5,162 bases of DNA, from NCBI GenBank assembly GCA_003663345.1, contig QMZU01000057.1, positions 1-5,162 of the forward strand, given 5' to 3'. Of this stretch, positions 1 through 4,466 are shown in pieces. The notes beneath the pieces were generated by a model, which ran no database searches, had not been told where the DNA came from, and worked only from the letters and a program-made list of their open reading frames with translations. How positions within the stretch are numbered: position 1 is the stretch's first letter; each line of letters starts with the position of its first letter. The position numbers and the translations under genes are program-made. Source of the stretch: Candidatus Aenigmatarchaeota archaeon (GTDB lineage Archaea; Aenigmatarchaeota; Aenigmatarchaeia; PWEA01; B50-G16).

Positions 1-156
1 AGTTTCGGGTTGATGATACTCTCACTTCTGGTTCTCGGTAAGGTAACCGAGCGAATGGTAAAGGAGAAGCATGACAGGAAGTGGTGGATAGGAAACGGGG
101 CGGTAATATTTATTCTTGTCTGGCTATCCTTTTACATACTCTTCTACAACTGGTGA
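1..156 (+). CDS. C-terminal fragment of an unidentified membrane protein
   Basis: Frame 1 is open from the first base to a TGA at 154-156 and gives 51 residues; the N-terminal part lies outside the window. The fragment begins in a hydrophobic stretch (residues 1-13, the end of a probable membrane helix). A charged, Lys/Arg-rich loop follows (about residues 14-32, including KEKHDRKWW). A final hydrophobic, aromatic segment (about residues 33-51, ending FYNW) looks like the last transmembrane helix and runs to the C-terminus. Two membrane helices around a basic loop suggest an integral membrane protein, with the loop probably on the cytoplasmic side. I do not recognise the family. The stop codon lies inside the ribosome binding site of aspS and the gap is 5 nt, so the two genes are probably cotranscribed and perhaps translationally coupled. 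The lack of a competing frame, the strand and the spacing support it as a real gene end. Confidence 0.6.
   Translation, partial: SFGLMILSLLVLGKVTERMVKEKHDRKWWIGNGAVIFILVWLSFYILFYNW
152..156 (+). promoter_or_regulatory. Shine-Dalgarno site of aspS
   Basis: GGTGA, complementary to the core of the archaeal 16S rRNA tail, sits 5 nt before the ATG at 162 and contains the stop codon of the upstream gene. It favours the ATG at 162 over the in-frame ATG at 171, which would be 14 nt away. Confidence 0.6.
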
Positions 157-161
157 GATAA

Positions 162-1469
162 ATGAAAAGGATGTATACAAAGGACGTGCCCAGAAAGGCC
201 GGTGAAAAGGTCAAGGTGGCAGGATGGGTCAGAAGTATTCGTGACCTTGGAAGACTCAAGTTCATAATCCTCGCTGACAGGGAGGGAAAGATACAGATAA
301 CTGCAAGAAAGGAGGAGTGTGACGAGACCCTCATGGATATACTGGACCACCTCACCAAGGAGAGTGTGATAGTGGTCGAAGGCAGAATCGAGTTGAACAA
401 ACAGGCACCCGGAGGAAGGGAGATACTACCGGAGAAAGTCACACTTCTGAGCAAGGCTGAAAGGATTCCCCTCGACGTTACAGGGAGGACCAAAGCCGAC
501 CTCAGCACAAGACTGGACCAGAGAGTTCTTGACCTCCGCAGACCAGAGAATCTTGCCATATTCAAGATACAGTCCAAACTCGTGGAGGGCATGGAGAGAT
601 GGCTGGATTCCAATGGATACCTGAAGACCTTCACACCCTGCATCATGGCCAACGCTTCGGAAGGAGGCGCGGAGGTCTTCCCTGTCATATACTACGAGAG
701 GGAGGCATTCCTCAGACAGGACCCGCAGCTTCACAGGCAGTTGCTCATGGCAGCCGGGTTCGAGAAGATATACGACCTTGGACCTAGCTGGAGGGCCGAG
801 AAGTCCCACACAATTCGTCATCTTTCCGAGCACAGAGGATGTGCTGTGGAGCTATCCTTTATCAAGGACGAGACCGATACCATGAGAGTCGAGGAGGAAA
901 TAGTTATATCCGCGATAAAGGCTGTGAAGAAGGAATGTAAAGAGGAGCTGGAACTCCTCGGGAAGGATGTGAAGGTTCCGAAGAAGCCGTTCCCGGAGCT
1001 GAGGTTCCCGAAGGTTTATGATATTCTGAAGAAACTCGGTAAAGAGGTGGAATATGGTGGAGATATCGATAGAGAATCCGAGACTCTGCTCTGGAAATAT
1101 GTTCAGAAGAAGTACAAATCCGATTTTTTCTTCCTCAACAGATTTCCATTCGACATCAAACCCTTCTATGTTATGAGGGTTGATGAGGAGCCGCAGTGGG
1201 CAAGGAGCGTCGACTTGGTTTTCAAGGGAATCGAGCTCAGTTCAGGCGGTCAGAGAGAGCACAGATACGAGAAGATAATCCACCAGGCCAAGGCCAAGAA
1301 CCTGAACCTCGAGAACCTGAAGTGGTTCACAGAACATTTCAGATACGGAGCACCACCACACGGCGGATTCAACCTCGGTATAGAGAGGCTCACCATGCAG
1401 CTTCTGGACATACCGAACATAAGGGAGGCGGTTCTCTTTCCAAGGACTCCGGAGAGACTTCTACCTTAA
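162..1469 (+). CDS. aspS: Aspartate--tRNA ligase, archaeal type, possibly non-discriminating (Asp/Asn)
   Basis: Class IIb aminoacyl-tRNA synthetase of 435 residues, close to the usual 430-440 for archaeal AspRS. It activates aspartate with ATP and charges tRNA(Asp) in the cytosol; non-discriminating forms also make Asp-tRNA(Asn) for amidation. The N-terminal OB fold for anticodon binding spans about residues 15-100 (VKVAGWV near 17-23). The catalytic domain follows. It has motif 1 around the TPCIMANASEGG stretch, the substrate loop QDPQLHRQ (186-193), motif 2 with WRAEKSHTIRHL (catalytic Arg211), the SSGGQREHR signature (360-368) that separates AspRS from AsnRS, and motif 3 GGFNLGIERL (Arg409). 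The protein ends in RTPERLLP, like other AspRS. Oddities: the loop reads QDPQLHR where I recall QSPQLYK or QSPQLFK in relatives, so Arg192 replaces the aspartate-contacting Lys. Arg24 and Pro83 sit at the anticodon-discrimination positions. AsnRS is the main alternative, but the SGGQREH motif argues against it. Confidence 0.93.
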   Translation: MKRMYTKDVPRKAGEKVKVAGWVRSIRDLGRLKFIILADREGKIQITARKEECDETLMDILDHLTKESVIVVEGRIELNKQAPGGREILPEKVTLLSKAERIPLDVTGRTKADLSTRLDQRVLDLRRPENLAIFKIQSKLVEGMERWLDSNGYLKTFTPCIMANASEGGAEVFPVIYYEREAFLRQDPQLHRQLLMAAGFEKIYDLGPSWRAEKSHTIRHLSEHRGCAVELSFIKDETDTMRVEEEIVISAIKAVKKECKEELELLGKDVKVPKKPFPELRFPKVYDILKKLGKEVEYGGDIDRESETLLWKYVQKKYKSDFFFLNRFPFDIKPFYVMRVDEEPQWARSVDLVFKGIELSSGGQREHRYEKIIHQAKAKNLNLENLKWFTEHFRYGAPPHGGFNLGIERLTMQLLDIPNIREAVLFPRTPERLLP

Positions 1470-1471
1470 AG

Positions 1472-1480
1472 AATAAATTT
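1472..1480 (+). promoter_or_regulatory. TATA-like box of a probable leaderless promoter
   Basis: AATAAATTT is centred about 25 nt before the ATG at 1501, preceded by a purine-rich TTAAAG that could serve as a BRE. No Shine-Dalgarno site precedes that ATG. In archaea this geometry puts the transcription start at or next to the start codon, giving a leaderless mRNA. The T-run at 1478-1482 could also help end the aspS transcript. Confidence 0.45.
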
Positions 1481-1500
1481 TTCACCTCCATAAAAAATTC

Positions 1501-2046
1501 ATGGACCCCTGGAACACCGCAGTGAATACAGACCAGAAGATATTCGAAAACTTCTTTCTCAGAGAACAGCTTCTCAGGTACCCACCCGAACCCAGGCTGG
1601 AGTTTTCAAAGAAGATTCTTGACGTAATGGACGAGAGCAGACTCTCCAGTCTGGATATAATGACAGCCTTCAATTACATCGAAAAGTTCCAGGTGAAGCC
1701 GGTGGTGAGGGAGACATTTGTGGATATACACCAGAGCTTTACAAACTATGCTCATACATATCCGGAGATGGAGGAGTGCAGGGAGTGGCTCGAAACAGCG
1801 CCTCATGAGAGAATAATCTATCAGACCATCCCAATACAATATGTGGATGAGATAGGCAGATACTGGACGAGTGTTCTGTATTCCCTGACATGCGGTCTCC
1901 TGGCCGGTGTCTTTACCTCCAGTCCTGATGAGGTTAGATTGGTTCTGGAAGAGAATCCATCAAGGATATATCGCTCCGAAAAGGAGAGAATAAGAAAAAA
2001 ATATAAAGAATATTTAGAGGGCTTGAAAGACCACATCTATCTATAA
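1501..2046 (+). CDS. Conserved-looking hypothetical protein, 181 residues, soluble and helical
   Basis: I do not recognise this protein. It has no signal peptide and no clear transmembrane segment. Most of it reads as amphipathic helices with many charged and aromatic residues. The region around residues 121-138 (YWTSVLYSLTCGLLAGVF) is the most hydrophobic and could be a buried helix. The C-terminus (about 155-178) is a strongly charged Lys/Arg/Glu helix. There is one cysteine (131) and no metal or nucleotide motif. The ATG at 1501 is chosen because it lies about 25 nt after a TATA-like box; no ribosome binding site precedes it, which suggests a leaderless transcript. It lies 31 nt after aspS and 32 nt before the ferredoxin gene on the same strand, but probably has its own promoter. 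The C-terminal GLLAG stretch faintly recalls V4R-type small-molecule-binding domains, but this is too weak to assign. The long clean frame and codon use like its neighbours support it as a real gene. Confidence 0.8.
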   Translation: MDPWNTAVNTDQKIFENFFLREQLLRYPPEPRLEFSKKILDVMDESRLSSLDIMTAFNYIEKFQVKPVVRETFVDIHQSFTNYAHTYPEMEECREWLETAPHERIIYQTIPIQYVDEIGRYWTSVLYSLTCGLLAGVFTSSPDEVRLVLEENPSRIYRSEKERIRKKYKEYLEGLKDHIYL

Positions 2047-2050
2047 ATAT
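2042..2050 (+). promoter_or_regulatory. Candidate TATA box before the ferredoxin-GGR operon
   Basis: TATAAATAT overlaps the stop codon of the preceding gene and is a good match to archaeal TATA boxes. Its centre lies about 33 nt before the TTG start, so transcription would begin near 2068-2073, at or just inside the ribosome binding site. That makes the placement uncertain. A second A/T-rich stretch near 1995-2015 inside the upstream gene is an alternative, and readthrough from upstream is also possible. Confidence 0.35.
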
Positions 2051-2068
2051 TCGGAACCAAAAATAAAG

Positions 2069-2075
2069 AGGTGAT
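2069..2075 (+). promoter_or_regulatory. Shine-Dalgarno site that fixes a TTG start (ferredoxin)
   Basis: AGGTGAT lies 3 nt before TTG at 2079, and the full complementary stretch is GAGGTGAT (2068-2075). No in-frame ATG or GTG lies between it and the first ferredoxin cysteine, so TTG is the supported start. The same heptamer and spacing recur before the TTG at 3442. Confidence 0.65.
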
Positions 2076-2078
2076 TCT

Positions 2079-2261
2079 TTGGGAGGTTCCTGGAAGATTG
2101 ACAGAGAAAGGTGCCTCAGATGCGGTGCCTGTGTGTCGGTCTGTCCTGCCGATGCACTTGAACTCACAGAGCAGGGAATCTTCTGGATAAAGGAGAGATG
2201 CACCTTCTGCGGCATCTGCGCGAAGATGTGTCCGGCAGGAGCTATAGAGGTGAAGAGATGA
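2079..2261 (+). CDS. 2[4Fe-4S] ferredoxin, probable electron donor to the adjacent reductase
   Basis: Small 60-residue ferredoxin of the bacterial/clostridial 2[4Fe-4S] type, at the usual length. It has two complete CxxCxxCxxxCP motifs: Cys12, 15, 18 and 22 followed by Pro23, and Cys41, 44, 47 and 51 followed by Pro52. As in this fold, the first three cysteines of one motif and the last of the other would bind each cluster. It is a soluble single-electron carrier. The start is TTG with a strong ribosome binding site 3 nt upstream. Its stop overlaps the start of the geranylgeranyl reductase gene (ATGA), so the two are very probably translationally coupled. From established work, Methanosarcina acetivorans has a ferredoxin gene next to its geranylgeranyl reductase gene, and that ferredoxin is needed for full lipid saturation in a heterologous host. 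The same partnership is inferred here from adjacency. It could also serve other redox enzymes. Confidence 0.92.
   Translation: MGGSWKIDRERCLRCGACVSVCPADALELTEQGIFWIKERCTFCGICAKMCPAGAIEVKR
2247..2253 (+). promoter_or_regulatory. Shine-Dalgarno site of the geranylgeranyl reductase gene
   Basis: GAGGTGA inside the last ferredoxin codons lies 4 nt before the ATG at 2258. It shows that the reductase starts at 2258 and not at the in-frame ATG at 2198, which would add 20 residues encoded across the ferredoxin cluster motif. Confidence 0.65.
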
Positions 2262-3433
2262 GAGATGTCATCATTGTGGGAGCAGGCCCGGGTGGCTCTT
2301 CTGTAGCCAAGGAACTGGCACTCAGGGGGTATGATGTGGCTCTCTATGAGAAGAGGCAGGAGATAGGTGCGCCTAAGAGATGCGGTGAGGGTCTCTCCTC
2401 TTCGAGTATCGAGAGGCTGAACCTGAAGATACCGCGCCACTGCATAAGGGAGAATATCAAAGGCGCAATAGTCTATGCTCCTAACGGGAAGAGTGTGGAG
2501 ATATCATTTGACAGGGTTGTTGGACACATACTCGAGAGGAAAATGTTCGATAAATGGATGGCCGAGGAGGCGGCAAGGGCAGGTGCCTTTGTCAGAGCAA
2601 AGACCTACATAAAGGAGCTACTCTTCGAGAACGGGAAGGTTTGCGGTGTTAGGGGGACCTTTGAAGGTGAGGAGTTTGAGGAAAGGGCAAGAGTGGTGGT
2701 AGGAGCGGATGGAGTTGAGAGTAAAATCGGTAAGATGGCGGGTCTGAAGATTCGGTCCAATCCCCAACTCATGGATTCGGGTTACCAGTATGAGATGGCA
2801 AATGTGGATCTGGAACACAGAGGTTATCTTGAGCTCTACTTTGGCAACAGCATAGCACCGCGTGGATACGTCTGGATATTCCCGAAGGGAAAGGATGTTG
2901 CGAACGTGGGGATAGGCATAGCCGGAGACCATGATAGACCTGCAAAATCCTATCTTGATGACTGGATAACCACAAAACCCGGAATAAGAAAGGGCTCTAT
3001 CCTGGAGGTGAACGCAGGCGGTATACCCGTAGGAGGTTTCCTCAAAAACATGGTTACCGACAACTTCCTTCTGGTCGGGGATGCTGCGCACCAGGTCAAC
3101 CCCATACACGGTGGTGGCATAGCCGAGTCCATAACAGCCGGAAGGATAGCGGCCTCTGTTATCGATGAGGCGCTCCAGAAAGGGGATACCAGTGCTAGAA
3201 CCCTTGATAAATACAATAAAGTCTGGTGGAAGGAGAGAGGAGAAAAACTCCGTAAGATAGAGAAACTCAGGGAGGTTGTGGAGGAGATGGATGATGAGAC
3301 TCTCAACTTCCTAGCATCGGAACTCAGCGGCAGGGACCTGATGGAATTCACCAGAGGAAACAGACTCGGAAAACTGGCCAAAATCCTTATGAAGAAACCG
3401 GGGCTAGTACTCCTTGCCAGGAAGCTCCTTTAG
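2258..3433 (+). CDS. Geranylgeranyl reductase family FAD-dependent enzyme (digeranylgeranylglycerophospholipid reductase)
   Basis: FAD flavoprotein of 391 residues, near the roughly 400 of the Thermoplasma acidophilum enzyme. It belongs to the family that reduces double bonds of geranylgeranyl chains in archaeal ether lipids, and in some archaea polyprenols; it is probably a peripheral membrane protein. Visible motifs are the N-terminal Rossmann GAGPGG (8-13), Glu31 ending strand 2 for FAD ribose, and the family loop around Arg41-Cys42-Gly43-Glu44-Gly45, whose Cys is the conserved residue of archaeal GGRs. The substrate-site YxWxFPKG motif is at Tyr204-Gly211, and the second FAD motif is GDAAHQVNPIHGGG (274-287). 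The helical C-terminus is Lys/Arg-rich. The start at 2258 gives the Rossmann strand directly after Met1. The gene overlaps the ferredoxin stop by 4 nt, and a membrane protein gene follows after 8 nt. The motifs cannot say whether membrane phospholipid or dolichol-type lipid is the main substrate. Confidence 0.9.
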   Translation: MRDVIIVGAGPGGSSVAKELALRGYDVALYEKRQEIGAPKRCGEGLSSSSIERLNLKIPRHCIRENIKGAIVYAPNGKSVEISFDRVVGHILERKMFDKWMAEEAARAGAFVRAKTYIKELLFENGKVCGVRGTFEGEEFEERARVVVGADGVESKIGKMAGLKIRSNPQLMDSGYQYEMANVDLEHRGYLELYFGNSIAPRGYVWIFPKGKDVANVGIGIAGDHDRPAKSYLDDWITTKPGIRKGSILEVNAGGIPVGGFLKNMVTDNFLLVGDAAHQVNPIHGGGIAESITAGRIAASVIDEALQKGDTSARTLDKYNKVWWKERGEKLRKIEKLREVVEEMDDETLNFLASELSGRDLMEFTRGNRLGKLAKILMKKPGLVLLARKLL

Positions 3434-3438
3434 GTGAT
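3432..3438 (+). promoter_or_regulatory. Shine-Dalgarno site that fixes a TTG start (membrane protein)
   Basis: AGGTGAT overlaps the reductase stop codon and lies 3 nt before TTG at 3442. The nearby ATG (3437) and GTG (3434) are in a frame that stops at once, so TTG is the only workable start close by. Confidence 0.6.
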
Positions 3439-3441
3439 GTC

Positions 3442-4458
3442 TTGAGTAACTACATAAAATTCCTTCTCCTTTTCGCTATTGGAGTGATAATCTCGGCATT
3501 CATTTACAATACAGTGGGCATATCAGATACAGCTTCTGTTCTCCTAAAGGTGAACATTCCATACTTAACGGTGGCTGTAGTCTCTTATGTTCTTCTAATT
3601 CTGTTCTGGTCTTTGAAGTGGAACGAGTTCATCAAGGCATCAGGGTTCTCGGTTCCGGTGAGGGAACTCTTGACGAACCTTACTGTGGGCATGGCTGTAA
3701 ACGCTCTGACACCTGTTGCCAAGATGGGTGGAGAGCCGGTGAGGGCATACCTCCTGAAGAAGAGAAACGGAATAAAGATAAGGATTGGAATGGCCACGAT
3801 AGTGGCTGATTTGGGTATAGAAGCCATAAATTCGATAACATTGATAATACTCTCATTGTTTCTTGTAGCATTCCTTATCTCCCCACCTGCCTGGCTTCTC
3901 ATAAGTTTTGTATTCTTTTCGATCGTTTCGTTGCTCCTTCTGGTGAGCCTCTTTGGCATAGCATCAAGTGAATCCCTTGCTGAAAGGATAATTCTCTGGC
4001 TATCCAGAAGAATCGAAAAGATAAATCATCTTAAGGGCAAGATAACAGAATCCTTTAAACAGTTCCAGAGAACCTTCAGAAGAGGTTTCAGAAGAAAGGA
4101 TACCATAATAAGGTCATTTTTTTATGGAATCTGCGTAAAACTCATGGATTTGGTGAGGTTATATATGCTCTTCCTTTCAATAGGTTATACAATCGACCCA
4201 ATCTATCTTATCATTGCCATGGGCCTCTCGGCCATACTCCTGAGCATTCCTGCCACACCTGGTGGTCTCGGCCTTTTCGAGGGCGGAATGATAGGAGCTT
4301 TCGTTCTTCTCGGTGTACCGCATAACATAGCGGCTGCCGTGGTCTTTCTCGAGAGACTCATAACTTTCTGGGGAGTGATAGTGGTCGGGACCGGTCTTGG
4401 AGTGTATTACGGAGTTGGTATGCTTGAGAAGAGAAACGGTAAATTCCTGTCAAGATAA
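3442..4458 (+). CDS. Flippase-like integral membrane protein (LPG synthase TM region / UPF0104 family)
   Basis: Polytopic membrane protein of 338 residues, a usual length for stand-alone members of the lysylphosphatidylglycerol-synthase transmembrane family (PF03706-like, often called flippase-like). Hydrophobic segments lie near residues 5-26, 38-58, 77-95, 117-148, 150-174, 223-247, 253-270, 281-300 and 303-325. A basic, probably cytoplasmic loop spans about 186-220. Family hallmarks visible are the NALTPVAKMGGEPVRAYLL stretch (Asn87, Pro91, Gly96-Gly97-Glu98, Arg101) and the PATPGGLGLFEGG stretch (Pro270, Gly274-Gly275, Glu280), followed by Arg305 before the last helix. No soluble aminoacyl-transfer domain is attached, so LPG synthesis itself is unlikely. 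Members are thought to act on or move lipids, but the substrate is not known. It starts with TTG 8 nt after the reductase gene and is probably in the same operon, which suggests a role with isoprenoid lipids. That link is inferred. Confidence 0.85.
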   Translation: MSNYIKFLLLFAIGVIISAFIYNTVGISDTASVLLKVNIPYLTVAVVSYVLLILFWSLKWNEFIKASGFSVPVRELLTNLTVGMAVNALTPVAKMGGEPVRAYLLKKRNGIKIRIGMATIVADLGIEAINSITLIILSLFLVAFLISPPAWLLISFVFFSIVSLLLLVSLFGIASSESLAERIILWLSRRIEKINHLKGKITESFKQFQRTFRRGFRRKDTIIRSFFYGICVKLMDLVRLYMLFLSIGYTIDPIYLIIAMGLSAILLSIPATPGGLGLFEGGMIGAFVLLGVPHNIAAAVVFLERLITFWGVIVVGTGLGVYYGVGMLEKRNGKFLSR

Positions 4459-4466
4459 ACCGTTCT
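4432..4466 (+). terminator. Weak imperfect hairpin at the convergent gene junction
   Basis: AGAAACGGT (4432-4440) can pair with ACCGTTCT (4459-4466) with one bulged A and an 18-nt loop. It spans the stop codon of the plus-strand membrane protein and reaches into the stop codon of the minus-strand gene. No T-tract follows on the plus strand, and only a short pyrimidine-rich run follows on the minus strand. It may shape the 3' ends of both transcripts, but it is short and could be chance. Confidence 0.2.

Noticed and set aside
426..833. Long minus-strand open frames within aspS (also 110-688)
   Set aside because: They lie opposite a clearly conserved synthetase, show no recognisable motif and have no ribosome site. 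They are shadow frames of the real gene.
1450..1490. Minus-strand gene start after the perfect GGAGGTGA at 1489-1482
   Set aside because: No ATG, GTG or TTG follows at a usable distance, and the frame reaches TAA within a few codons.
1621..2046. V4R-type sensor domain in the 181-residue protein
   Set aside because: Only a short GLLAG-like stretch is similar. The conserved cysteines and the rest of the domain pattern are absent, so it was not used as an assignment.
2198..2257. N-terminal extension of the reductase from the ATG at 2198
   Set aside because: It is encoded over the second ferredoxin cluster motif in another frame. The Rossmann fold begins right after the ATG at 2258, which has its own GAGGTGA site.
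1934..2440. Minus-strand open frame across the ferredoxin gene and its flanks
   Set aside because: It covers parts of three convincing plus-strand genes and looks like low-complexity antisense translation with no family features.
3442..4458. Full lysylphosphatidylglycerol synthase (MprF-like)
   Set aside because: Only the membrane region is present; there is no C-terminal aminoacyl-transfer domain at 338 residues.
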